Below are positions 1 to 7,352 of a stretch of DNA of 40,947 bases, one piece after another. The notes under the pieces are model-generated. The model was not told the DNA's origin. It worked only from the letters and a program-made list of their open reading frames with translations, and made no database searches. The first letter of the stretch is position 1, and every line of letters begins with the position of its first letter. Made by a program: the position numbers and the translations under genes. This DNA comes from Lachnospiraceae bacterium (GTDB lineage Bacteria > Bacillota > Clostridia > Lachnospirales > Lachnospiraceae): contig JAEEUR010000010.1 of NCBI GenBank assembly GCA_016290595.1, positions 1-40,947 on the forward strand, given 5' to 3'.

Positions 1-969
1 GTAATTCAGAACGGACCGGATGCGGGGCTTGACGCCCACCTCGCCGAAGGCGAGCGGACAGGCCGTGACCAGCCTCTGCGGCGCGCTGCAGGCAATGAGC
101 GCCTGCGAATACGCCTTTTTGAAGCCATCGCCCTCGCGGCCGATGACCTTTTCGTCGCAGGCCAGCTCGATATCCCGGCACAGCAGGATGTAGGCCGCCC
201 ACATCACCGGATTGAACCAGTAGAGCGAAAGCAGCACGAAGCCCAGCGGCTTCCAGATGTGGTCCAGCCGCTTTAAATGCGCCTGCTCGTGCGCCAGGAC
301 GTAGCTCTTTTCTTCCTCCCCGAGCGCGGACGGCAGGTAGATGCGCGGCCGGATCACGCCCAGGATAAACGGCGAGCTCAGCTCGTCGCAGACAAACGTC
401 CCATCCCCCGCAGGCAGCGAGGCCTGCACCTGCCGCCGGACGCGGGCATAGCTGAAGGCCATGTAGAGCAGCATCCAGCACACGCCCGCCAGCCAGATCC
501 AGGCGAGGACGGGCAGCACCGTATTGCCGAAGGTCTTCGGGGCTTCCAGGGTCGCGGCCGAGACCTCCACGTATTTCACTTCTTTTATCGAATCCTTCTG
601 CGCGGACGCGGCAGCCGCACTGCCGCTCCCGTTTACGGCGACCGGCTCCTTCTGCACCGGCAGCTGCGGCTGGCGCGCGAGGATGGTGACGTATTCCGGC
701 TCGTATTCGCGGATCTTCACCGTTTCCTCCACCGGGCGGGCAGAGATCTCCTTCACCACGGTGCCTTCGCTGACCGGCTGCGGCACGACGGACACCCGGC
801 TCTGCGGCAGCGCGGGGACCAGAAGCCGCACCGCGACCAGCGCCCACAGCGCGCAGATGACCGCGCGGGGCGCCTTCTTTAAGACCAGCCGGAGCGCCAT
901 GACCAGAAGGGCGATCAGCGCCGCCGACAGGCTCAGCACCACAACCTGTGTAAACAAATCATTCAGCAT
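1..969 (-). CDS. BlaR1/MecR1-type M56 sensor metallopeptidase (3' end outside window)
   Basis: A membrane zinc protease of the M56 family. BlaR1 relatives sense cell-wall stress or beta-lactams outside the cell and trigger loss of the BlaI repressor inside. The visible 323 residues start MLNDLFTQ. Hydrophobic segments lie at about 8-30, 36-53 and 150-172. The zinc motif HEQAH is at 227-231, and the downstream glutamate helix is ELACDEKVI at 268-276. The last readable residues, PLAFGEVGVK...RSVLNY, are typical of BlaR1-like proteins. The ATG at 969 has an AGGGAGGA ribosome-binding site. The C-terminal part, which would contain any penicillin-binding sensor domain, lies beyond base 1, so beta-lactam sensing cannot be confirmed. 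It follows the BlaI-type repressor by 22 bases in the same operon. A long Ala/Ser/Val-rich stretch (about 55-145) sits between the second and third hydrophobic segments. Confidence 0.9.
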   Translation of the reverse strand, partial: MLNDLFTQVVVLSLSAALIALLVMALRLVLKKAPRAVICALWALVAVRLLVPALPQSRVSVVPQPVSEGTVVKEISARPVEETVKIREYEPEYVTILARQPQLPVQKEPVAVNGSGSAAAASAQKDSIKEVKYVEVSAATLEAPKTFGNTVLPVLAWIWLAGVCWMLLYMAFSYARVRRQVQASLPAGDGTFVCDELSSPFILGVIRPRIYLPSALGEEEKSYVLAHEQAHLKRLDHIWKPLGFVLLSLYWFNPVMWAAYILLCRDIELACDEKVIGREGDGFKKAYSQALIACSAPQRLVTACPLAFGEVGVKPRIRSVLNY

Positions 970-991
970 GTCATCCTCCCTGCTTCTCCGG

Positions 992-1360
992 TCAGTCCGG
1001 CGTTCCCTTCCAGCTGTCCAGCAGCGCCTGCACTTCCTTCAGCTCCTTTTCCGAGAGCTTATGTCCCGCGGAAAAGGCCGCCATGAAAGCCGGCAGCGAA
1101 CCCTGGAAGGTCTCTTCCACGTACTGGCGGCTCTGCGCCGCGTAAAACTGCTCTTTATTGTACAGCGAGCGGACGACCCCGTCCTCGTTGGCGAAGATGC
1201 CGCGGTCGCACAGCTTTTTCAGCACGGTATAGGTCGTGGATTTTTTCCAGTTCAGTTCCTTCGCGCAGAGCTTCACCAGCTCGCCGGAGCCCATCGGCTC
1301 ATTGTCCCATATCAGTTCCGCAAAGCGGGTCTCCACAGCGCCCATTTTCAAGTCTGCCAT
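992..1360 (-). CDS. BlaI/MecI/CopY-family transcriptional repressor
   Basis: A winged-helix repressor of 122 residues, a normal length for the BlaI/MecI family. These proteins bind operator dyads as dimers and are inactivated by proteolysis triggered by the M56 partner. The segment LIWDNEPMGSGELVKL, then KSTTYTVLKKLCDRG, is the recognition-helix region of the family. I chose the ATG at 1360 because GGAGG lies about 10 bases upstream. An upstream ATG at 1435 would add 25 residues read straight out of the promoter and operators, so I reject it. It is the first gene of the pair with the M56 protease. Two TCTATC/GATAGA dyads in front of it predict autoregulation. Confidence 0.92.
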   Translation of the reverse strand: MADLKMGAVETRFAELIWDNEPMGSGELVKLCAKELNWKKSTTYTVLKKLCDRGIFANEDGVVRSLYNKEQFYAAQSRQYVEETFQGSLPAFMAAFSAGHKLSEKELKEVQALLDSWKGTPD

Positions 1361-1378
1361 CGTCTTTTTCCTCCGGGG

Positions 1379-1393
1379 TCTATCAATGATAGA
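1379..1393. promoter_or_regulatory. BlaI-type operator dyad 2
   Basis: TCTATCA-A-TGATAGA is a perfect inverted repeat with the same TCTATC half-site as dyad 1. The two centres are 30 bp apart, close to three helical turns, so two dimers would sit on one face of the DNA. It lies just downstream of the predicted transcription start. Confidence 0.75.
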
Positions 1394-1406
1394 TCGATCT
1401 GAGGCA

Positions 1407-1435
1407 AGTCTATCAAAGATAGACCTTCCTGTCAA
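1407..1435 (-). promoter_or_regulatory. Promoter of the blaI-blaR1-type operon
   Basis: On the minus strand, TTGACA (1430-1435) and TAGACT (1407-1412) are separated by 17 bases. The distal operator dyad covers the spacer and the -10 box, so repressor binding should block RNA polymerase. Confidence 0.75.
1408..1424. promoter_or_regulatory. BlaI-type operator dyad 1
   Basis: GTCTATC-AAA-GATAGAC is a perfect inverted repeat with 7-bp arms and a 3-bp centre. It overlaps the -10 box and spacer of the blaI-type promoter. Assignment as the BlaI site is inference from position and from its repetition at 1379-1393. Confidence 0.75.
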
Positions 1436-1474
1436 GGGGTTCCAGGAAAAATTTTTGCGCCGTTTTTAGATAAA

Positions 1475-1490
1475 GTAAACACTCGTTTAC
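1475..1490. promoter_or_regulatory. Inverted repeat GTAAAC-N4-GTTTAC, possible operator
   Basis: A perfect 6-bp-arm palindrome lies about 50 bases upstream of the promoter for the HTH/zinc-ribbon gene and about 40 bases from the blaI-type promoter. Its shape resembles TetR-family operators. No TetR gene is in the window, so the cognate regulator is unknown. Confidence 0.4.
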
Positions 1491-1516
1491 AAATATTAAA
1501 CGCAACGGCAGGTTGC

Positions 1517-1545
1517 TTTTCCTTCGGCGCCAGAAATGGTATAGT
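1517..1545 (+). promoter_or_regulatory. Promoter of the HTH/zinc-ribbon gene (extended -10)
   Basis: TATAGT at 1540-1545 is preceded by TGG, giving an extended -10 element. A weak -35 (TTTTCC, 1517-1522) sits 17 bases upstream. It is 32 bases before the start codon. Confidence 0.55.
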
Positions 1546-1577
1546 AAGCACAGAAAAGCGATCAGGAGGGATCAGTC

Positions 1578-2345
1578 ATGGAAATAAAGGACGTTCTGAA
1601 AAATCTGCGGGAGAGCCATCATCTGACGCAGGAACAGATGGCAGAGCGTGTCATGGTTTCGCGCCAGGCCGTCAGCCGCTGGGAAAACGGCGAGACGCAG
1701 CCGGGGACGGATACGCTGAAGATCCTCTCAAAAGAATTTGACGTTTCTATCAACACGCTGCTCGGCTCCCCGCGGCAGCTCGTCTGCCAGTGCTGCGGCA
1801 TGCCGCTCGGCGAGGACGCGGTCATCAGCAAGGAGGCCGACGGCAGTTTCAACGAAGATTACTGCAAATGGTGCTATGCCGACGGGGCCTACACCTACGA
1901 CGACATGGACGAGCTGATCGACGTCTGCGTCGGCCATATGGTGGGAGAAAACTTTACCGAAGAGCAGGCCCGCGCCTACATGAAGCAGATGCTGCCCGGG
2001 CTGGATTACTGGAAGAGATACGAAGAATTGAGCGACGGCGGTCAGTTTGCGGCTTTCAAAAAGCAGCTGATCGCAGAGATCAACGACCTGCACATCGAGG
2101 GCCTTCCGAAGGTCGAAAAGCTGAACGCCCTGGTCGGGAAATACGTGAACCTCGAGTACCGGCTCCCCAACGGCGCCAGCGTGAAATTTCTGAACGACGG
2201 GACGACCTATCTGGGGAATCAGCTGGAGTCGGAGTTCGGCGGCGAGCGCTGCTTCGGCGTCCTGGCGAACATGGATTTCATCCTGATCTGCACCTACGGG
2301 AAAGACGGCGCCGATCCGGAGCTCGTGCTTTACAAGAAGCGGTAG
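1578..2345 (+). CDS. HTH (XRE) regulator fused to a zinc-ribbon domain
   Basis: A 255-residue cytoplasmic DNA-binding protein. Residues about 1-62 form a Cro/C1-type HTH (LTQEQMAERVMVSRQAVSRW). A cysteine-rich stretch follows from about 69: CQCCGMPLG..., then YCKWC near 95. It matches a putative zinc-ribbon domain family often found attached to HTH domains or alone in clostridia. The C-terminal third (about 145-255) looks like a small alpha/beta domain and I do not recognise it. The ATG has an AGGAGGG ribosome-binding site seven bases upstream. The gene stands alone, with its own extended -10 promoter and a terminator after it. A metal- or redox-sensing regulator is plausible but is inference only. 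Confidence 0.8.
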   Translation: MEIKDVLKNLRESHHLTQEQMAERVMVSRQAVSRWENGETQPGTDTLKILSKEFDVSINTLLGSPRQLVCQCCGMPLGEDAVISKEADGSFNEDYCKWCYADGAYTYDDMDELIDVCVGHMVGENFTEEQARAYMKQMLPGLDYWKRYEELSDGGQFAAFKKQLIAEINDLHIEGLPKVEKLNALVGKYVNLEYRLPNGASVKFLNDGTTYLGNQLESEFGGERCFGVLANMDFILICTYGKDGADPELVLYKKR

Positions 2346-2371
2346 ACTGAGAAGAGGCAATAAAAAAACAA

Positions 2372-2398
2372 GGCCGGAGGGAACCGTCCCCTCCGGCC
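2372..2398. terminator. Bidirectional terminator between the HTH/zinc-ribbon gene and nfnB
   Basis: GGCCGGAGGG pairs with CCCTCCGGCC around a 7-base loop. Read on the minus strand the hairpin is followed by TTGTTTTTTT. Read on the plus strand it is followed by a looser T-rich tract. It serves two converging genes. Confidence 0.85.
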
Positions 2399-2415
2399 CT
2401 GTTTCGTTTTGGTTT

Positions 2416-3825
2416 TTATTTCTCCGACAGGTACTTGTCGATCGCGGCGGCCGCGACTTTGCCGGCGCCCATGGCCGAGATGACCGTGGCAGCGCCCGTG
2501 ACGGCGTCGCCGCCGGCGAAGACCGCCTCGCGGGAGGTCAGGCCCTCTTCGTTGATCACGATGCCGCCGTGGCGGTTCACTTCCAGGCCCTCGGTGGTAT
2601 CCTTGATCAGCGGGTTCGGCGAGGTGCCGATGGCGATGACGACCGTGTCGGCCTCGATCTCGTACTCGGAGCCGGGGATCTCGATGGGACGGCGGCGGCC
2701 CTTTTCATCCGGCTCGCCGAGCTCCATCTTGATCACGCGCATGCCGCGCACGAAGCCGTTCCGCTCGTCGCGGGGGTTGTCCGGATTCTTAAAGCCCAGG
2801 ATCTCCACGGGGTTCTGCAGCAGGCGGAAGACGATGCCCTCTTCCACGGCGTGCTCGACCTCTTCGCGGCGGGCCGGCAGCTCCTCCATGGAACGGCGGT
2901 AAACGATGGAGACTTCCTCGGCGCCCAGACGCAGAGCGGTACGCGCGGCGTCCATCGCGACGTTGCCGCCGCCGACCACGATCACTTTGCCGCCCTTCAT
3001 GATAGGCGTGCGGGGATCGGCCTCGTAGGCCTTCATCAGGTTGCTGCGGGTCAGGAACTCGTTGGCGGAGTAAACGCCCTTCAAGGACTCGCCGGGGATG
3101 TTCAGGAAGTTCGGCAGACCGGCGCCGGAGCCGATAAAGACGGCTTCGAAGCCCTGCTCGAAGAGTTCGTCGATGGTGAGCGTGCGGCCGATGACCACGT
3201 TGGTCTCCACGTCCACGCCCAGTTCCTTTAAGGTCTCCACTTCCTTGGCCACGATGGCCTTCGGCAGACGGAACTCGGGGATGCCGTACACCAGCACGCC
3301 GCCGGCCTTGTGCAGCGCCTCAAAAACGCTGACCTTATAGCCCTTCTTCGCCAGGTCGCCGGCGCAGGTGAGGCCGGAAGGGCCGGACCCCACGATGGCG
3401 ACGCGGTGGCCGTTGGAGGCGGGCGCCTTGGCGGCTTCCTTCGCGTTCTCGTTGTGCCAGTCCGCCACGTAGCGTTCCAGACGGCCGATGCCGACCGGCT
3501 CGAAGCGCACGCCCATAGTGCACTTGGATTCGCACTGGGTCTCCTGCGGGCAGACGCGGCCGCAGACGGCGGGCAGGGAGGACGTTTTGTTGATGACCTG
3601 GTACGCGCCTTCCAGATCGCCTTCCTTGATCTTCGTGATGAAGCCGGGGATATCGATATTGACCGGGCAGCCGGCCACGCAGGGTTTATTCTTGCAGTTT
3701 AAGCAGCGGGCCGCTTCCTCGTCCGCCAGCTGGCGGGTGTAGCCCAGCGCCACTTCCTTAAAATTATGAGCCCGGACCTCGGGGGCCTGGGTCGGCATTT
3801 CATGCTTCTTCGGATTCAGTGCCAT
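2416..3825 (-). CDS. nfnB: NADH-dependent ferredoxin:NADP+ oxidoreductase, large subunit (NfnB)
   Basis: The 469-residue large subunit of the electron-bifurcating NfnAB complex, related to the glutamate synthase small subunit GltD. The complex couples NADH and reduced ferredoxin oxidation to the reduction of two NADP+. The N-terminal part carries eight cysteines for two [4Fe-4S] clusters: C41, C44, C49, C53 and C88, C92, C98, C102. A FAD-binding GSGPSG is at 146-151, and a second Rossmann motif (VVGGGNVAMDAART) lies near residue 285. The gene starts 12 bases after nfnA ends. Alone it could be taken for a GltD-like glutamate synthase subunit. The adjacent NfnA-type partner and the absence of a GltB gene favour NfnB. 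Confidence 0.88.
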   Translation of the reverse strand: MALNPKKHEMPTQAPEVRAHNFKEVALGYTRQLADEEAARCLNCKNKPCVAGCPVNIDIPGFITKIKEGDLEGAYQVINKTSSLPAVCGRVCPQETQCESKCTMGVRFEPVGIGRLERYVADWHNENAKEAAKAPASNGHRVAIVGSGPSGLTCAGDLAKKGYKVSVFEALHKAGGVLVYGIPEFRLPKAIVAKEVETLKELGVDVETNVVIGRTLTIDELFEQGFEAVFIGSGAGLPNFLNIPGESLKGVYSANEFLTRSNLMKAYEADPRTPIMKGGKVIVVGGGNVAMDAARTALRLGAEEVSIVYRRSMEELPARREEVEHAVEEGIVFRLLQNPVEILGFKNPDNPRDERNGFVRGMRVIKMELGEPDEKGRRRPIEIPGSEYEIEADTVVIAIGTSPNPLIKDTTEGLEVNRHGGIVINEEGLTSREAVFAGGDAVTGAATVISAMGAGKVAAAAIDKYLSEK

Positions 3826-3837
3826 TTTCAGCCTCCT

Positions 3838-4686
3838 TTACGCCTGCTTAAAGAGGTTGCAGGCCTCTTCGTATGCGTGCCGTTCATAGTCCAGATACAT
3901 GCGGCCGCGGGACATCGCTTCGTCGAAGTCCACCTCGTACGCGTTGAATTCGGGTCCGTCCACGCAGGCGAACTTCGTCACGCGCCTGCCGTCCTGGTTT
4001 AAGGTCAGGCGGCAGCCGCCGCACATACCGGTGCCGTCGATCATGATCGGGTTCATGGAAACGCGGCAGGGCACGCCGAACGGCTTGCAGGTCAGGGCCG
4101 TGAACTTCATCATGATGCCCGGGCCGATGGCCAGGACCAGATCGAAGGTCTCGCCCGCTTCCAGCATTTCCTTCAGCGGCACCGTGACGTTTCCGTGGCG
4201 ACCGTAGGAGCCGTCGTCCGTCATGACGATCAGCTTGTCCGAGACCGCGCGGAACTCGTCCTCGAGGATCAGCAGATCGATGCTCCGGAAGCCGATGATG
4301 CTGACGACCTCGGCGCCCAGACGGTGGAATTCCTCCGCCACGGGCAGCGCGATGGCGCAGCCCACGCCGCCGCCGACGATGCAGACCTTCTTGATGCCTT
4401 CGGTCTCCGTGGCGCGTCCCAGCGGACCCACGAAGTCGGCGATCTCCTCGCCCGCTTCCTTCTTGCCCAGCCGGAAGGTGGTCTCTCCCACGATCTGAAA
4501 GATGATCTTGACCGCTCCGGTCTCTTTGTTAACGCCCGCTACAGTGAGAGGGATCCGTTCTCCGTCCTCATCGACCCGCAGGATGATGAACTGGCCCGGT
4601 TTGGCTTTGTTCGCCACCCGAGGGGCTTCGATCTCCATCTGCGTAACGGTGGGATTCAGTTCCTTTTTGCTTAGGATCTTGTACAT
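3838..4686 (-). CDS. nfnA: NADH-dependent ferredoxin:NADP+ oxidoreductase, small subunit (NfnA)
   Basis: A 282-residue flavoprotein of the ferredoxin-NADP reductase type, related to PyrK and sulfide dehydrogenase beta. A FAD-binding RIPLT motif is at 44-48 and an NAD-binding VGGGVG at 104-109. A [2Fe-2S] ligand set is visible: C222, C225 and C241, with D218 just before. In characterised NfnA proteins an aspartate near this position has been reported as a cluster ligand, which fits DGTGMCGGC here. In the complex this subunit takes NADH and bifurcates its electrons. The ATG has an AAGGAG site. It follows trpS by 34 bases and may be read through from the trpS promoter. I saw no strong separate promoter in the gap. 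Confidence 0.88.
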   Translation of the reverse strand: MYKILSKKELNPTVTQMEIEAPRVANKAKPGQFIILRVDEDGERIPLTVAGVNKETGAVKIIFQIVGETTFRLGKKEAGEEIADFVGPLGRATETEGIKKVCIVGGGVGCAIALPVAEEFHRLGAEVVSIIGFRSIDLLILEDEFRAVSDKLIVMTDDGSYGRHGNVTVPLKEMLEAGETFDLVLAIGPGIMMKFTALTCKPFGVPCRVSMNPIMIDGTGMCGGCRLTLNQDGRRVTKFACVDGPEFNAYEVDFDEAMSRGRMYLDYERHAYEEACNLFKQA

Positions 4687-4720
4687 ACCTGCCGCTCCTT
4701 ATTGAATAAATAACGATTTT

Positions 4721-5725
4721 TTATCTGATTTTCTCTGGGAAGCCGACTTTCTTCTGCACCTTGCGCAGGGTCTTGAAAGCGTAGTACCCGGCTTTTTCCG
4801 CGCCGGCCTTGATCACGCCGTCCACGTAGGCCTTGTCCTTGCTCAGTCGCGCGAACTCCGCCTGGATGGGGGAGAGAACGCCGACCACTGCTTCCCCCAC
4901 GGCCTCCTTGAACGTGCCGTAGCCCATCCCCTCGAACTCTTTCTCCGTCTCGGCCGGCGTCTTGCCGGTGCAGGCGCAGTAGATATCGATCAGGTTCCGG
5001 ATGCCCGGCTGTTCGTCGCGGTACGCGATGCAGCCCTCGGAGTCCGTCACGGCCCGCTTGAACTTGCGGCGGATATCGTCCGGCGGATCCAGAAGATAGA
5101 TGCTCGCGTTCGGGTTCTCGTCCGACTTGCTCATCTTCTTTAAAGGATCCTGCAGGCTCATGATGCGTGCCCCGACCTTGCCAACGTAGGGCTCGGGAAT
5201 CGTGAACACGTCGCCGTAGATGGCGTTGAAGCGCTGCGCGATGTCCCGCGTGATCTCCAGATGCTGCAGCTGGTCGTGTCCGACCGGCACCACGTCCGAC
5301 TGGAAAAGCAGGATGTCCGCCGCCATCAGCACCGGATAGGTGAACAGGCCCGCGTTGATGTTGTCCGCGTGCTTGGCGGACTTATCCTTGAACTGCGTCA
5401 TGCGCGAGAGCTCGCCCATGTAGGTGAAGCAGTTCAGGATCCACGCCAGCTCCGCGTGCGCGGACACGTGGGACTGATAGTAGATGCAGTTCTTCTCCGG
5501 ATCCAGCCCCGCCGCAAGATACAGCGTGAGGAGGTTCCGGGCGCGCCGGCGCAGCTCCGCCGGGTCCTGCCGCACCGTGATGGAGTGCTCGTCCACCACG
5601 CAGTAAAAGCACTCGTATTCTTCGTGGAGGCCGAGCCAGTTCTTAAGCGCCCCCAGATAGTTGCCCAGGGTCAGCGTCCCCGTGGCCTGCATTCCGCTGA
5701 ATAATGATTTTCTTCCGTCAAGCAT
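4721..5725 (-). CDS. trpS: Tryptophan--tRNA ligase
   Basis: A class I aminoacyl-tRNA synthetase of 334 residues, the usual bacterial TrpRS length. It charges tRNA-Trp in the cytoplasm. The HIGH-equivalent TLGN is at 19-22 after GMQATG, and KMSKS is at 197-201, followed by DENPNAS. The start codon is preceded by GGAGG. It is the first gene after a good promoter at 5776-5804, and nfnA and nfnB follow on the same strand. The leader is short (about 45 bases) and contains no T-box-like GGGTGG element, so tRNA-dependent attenuation is not indicated. Confidence 0.96.
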   Translation of the reverse strand: MLDGRKSLFSGMQATGTLTLGNYLGALKNWLGLHEEYECFYCVVDEHSITVRQDPAELRRRARNLLTLYLAAGLDPEKNCIYYQSHVSAHAELAWILNCFTYMGELSRMTQFKDKSAKHADNINAGLFTYPVLMAADILLFQSDVVPVGHDQLQHLEITRDIAQRFNAIYGDVFTIPEPYVGKVGARIMSLQDPLKKMSKSDENPNASIYLLDPPDDIRRKFKRAVTDSEGCIAYRDEQPGIRNLIDIYCACTGKTPAETEKEFEGMGYGTFKEAVGEAVVGVLSPIQAEFARLSKDKAYVDGVIKAGAEKAGYYAFKTLRKVQKKVGFPEKIR

Positions 5726-5775
5726 AAACGGCCTCCTTTCAGATCCCCTGTAAGCGGGGAAAATAATTTCGATTT

Positions 5776-5804
5776 ATTATAATGGATTGTCAAGAAAAAA
5801 ACAA
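5776..5804 (-). promoter_or_regulatory. Promoter of trpS(-nfnAB)
   Basis: On the minus strand TTGTTT (5799-5804) and a consensus TATAAT (5776-5781) are 17 bases apart. It lies between the stop of the MATE gene and trpS. A TTGACA inside the spacer is too close to TATAAT to act as its -35. Confidence 0.7.
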
Positions 5805-5816
5805 GTCCCCGTTTCC

Positions 5817-7193
5817 CTATGCCTGCGCCTTCTCCATCCGCCGCAGGGTCTTTTCGCCGGCGATAAAGGACAGCAGCGCCGTTAAGCCCCAGGAGATCGG
5901 GTAAGAGATATAGATCGTTTCCAGGCTCGGGTGCGCGCTGAAAACGATGCTGATCCAGATGACGCGGAACAGGCAGACGCAGATCAGCGAGTTGGCCGTG
6001 GAGAGCACCGACCGGCCGAGGCCTTTTAAGAAGCCGGACACCGTTTCCATCGCCGCCAGCAGAAAATAGGTGGTGAACATGATACGCATGCGGATGAAGG
6101 CCGTCTCCATCGCGTGTGGCTCCGTCAGATAAATGGAGACGAACGGTGCCTTAAAGAGCAGCATCACGAGCGCCACCGTCATGGACAGGGCGGAGCCGAT
6201 GATCAGGCAGCTGATCCGCACCTTCCGCATCCGCGAATATTTGCCGGCGCCCAGGTGCTGGCTCGTGAAGGTGACCGCCGCCTGGTTGCAGGAGAACGAG
6301 CAGGTATAGAGGAAGGATTCCAGGCTGGCGCCGGCGGCGTTGCCGTCTATGATGGCGGAGCCGCCCGGATAGTACTGGTTGTTCAGGCTGACGATGGAGG
6401 ACTGGATCAGCATGTTCGAAACGCTGAAAAGACAGCCCTGGATCGCGGAGGGAATGCCCATGGCCAGCTGGTTGCGGAGCGCGTCTTTCGTGATCTTCAG
6501 CGCCTTGAAGTCCAGGTGCGTCCAGCCCTCATCCCTGTGCAGCAGCCAGATCATGACGGCGGCGGAGCAGAACTGGGAGATCACCGTCGCCAGGGCGACG
6601 CCCTCTACGGACAGGCCGCAGACCAGGACAAAGAAAAAGTTAAGGCCCACGTTTAAAAGGCCCGAACCGGTCATCACGAACATGGGCGTCTTGCTGTCGC
6701 CCTTGCTGCGGAAGATATTGATGCAGCAGTTTGCGAGGCTTGTGAAGACCGCGCCGCAGAAAATGATGCGCGAATAAATGGTCGCCAGACGCAGGACTTC
6801 GCCTTCATCGCCGATCATGCGCAGGATGGCGGGGGTCAGGATCAGAGCGATCCCGCCGATCCCCGCGCCGACGAGGGCGTTGATGCAGAACGCGGTATGC
6901 ACGGCTTCCCGGGTTGCCCGTTCATTCCCCGCGCCGATATGGCGCGACACCATGATGTTGGCACCGACGGAGAAGCCGACAAAGATAGTCATGAAGAAGT
7001 TGTTCATGGCCGAAGTCGTGCCGATGGCGCCCAGCGCACCGGGCACGCCGGAATAGCCGACTACCACCATATCCGCCGCGTTGTAAAGGTTCTGCAGCAG
7101 ATTCATGGCCATGATGGGAAGGATAAACTGGAAGATCAGCTTAACCAGCGGGCCTTCCGTCAGATTTTTCATTTTGCTTCCTGATGCCGGCAT
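5817..7193 (-). CDS. MATE-family multidrug/Na+ antiporter
   Basis: A 458-residue integral membrane efflux protein of the MATE family, which exports drugs or metabolites in exchange for Na+ or H+. The N-terminal ...LTEGPLVKLIFQFILPIMAMNLLQNLYNAADMVVVG is characteristic (residues about 11-46), and about twelve hydrophobic segments follow. The ATG at 7193 has AAAGGA upstream. An ATG at 7172 (MKNLTEGP) with AGGAAG is an almost equal alternative. Starts further upstream, towards 7295, would run through the promoter and are rejected. Substrate cannot be told from sequence. It is a single-gene unit with its own promoter at 7267-7295. Confidence 0.9.
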   Translation of the reverse strand: MPASGSKMKNLTEGPLVKLIFQFILPIMAMNLLQNLYNAADMVVVGYSGVPGALGAIGTTSAMNNFFMTIFVGFSVGANIMVSRHIGAGNERATREAVHTAFCINALVGAGIGGIALILTPAILRMIGDEGEVLRLATIYSRIIFCGAVFTSLANCCINIFRSKGDSKTPMFVMTGSGLLNVGLNFFFVLVCGLSVEGVALATVISQFCSAAVMIWLLHRDEGWTHLDFKALKITKDALRNQLAMGIPSAIQGCLFSVSNMLIQSSIVSLNNQYYPGGSAIIDGNAAGASLESFLYTCSFSCNQAAVTFTSQHLGAGKYSRMRKVRISCLIIGSALSMTVALVMLLFKAPFVSIYLTEPHAMETAFIRMRIMFTTYFLLAAMETVSGFLKGLGRSVLSTANSLICVCLFRVIWISIVFSAHPSLETIYISYPISWGLTALLSFIAGEKTLRRMEKAQA

Positions 7194-7266
7194 GGCTTCG
7201 TCCTTTCCCCGGCAAACGCCGGTCGCTCCGTTCCGTCCCGGTGCTTTCTGGAAAACGCCTTTTTGT

Positions 7267-7295
7267 ATTATAGTCCCCCGCGCCGGAAAGCACAA
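7267..7295 (-). promoter_or_regulatory. Promoter of the MATE gene
   Basis: TTGTGC (7290-7295), 17-base spacer and consensus TATAAT (7267-7272) on the minus strand, between the upstream terminator and the MATE gene. Confidence 0.65.
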
Positions 7296-7312
7296 GAAAG
7301 AAGAACGAAAAA

Positions 7313-7334
7313 GAACCGTCTGTTCAGACGGTTC
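7313..7334. terminator. Terminator after the fhs-folD-exonuclease operon
   Basis: GAACCGTCTG pairs with CAGACGGTTC around TT, flanked by A and T runs that extend the stem on both sides. The symmetry makes it active in both directions. Here it ends the minus-strand operon. Confidence 0.88.
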
Positions 7335-7352
7335 TTTTTACGGGTTCGGTTC

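Noticed and set aside
2416-3825. Glutamate synthase small subunit
   Set aside because: The sequence family overlaps, but the NfnA-type partner and lack of a large glutamate synthase gene favour NfnB.
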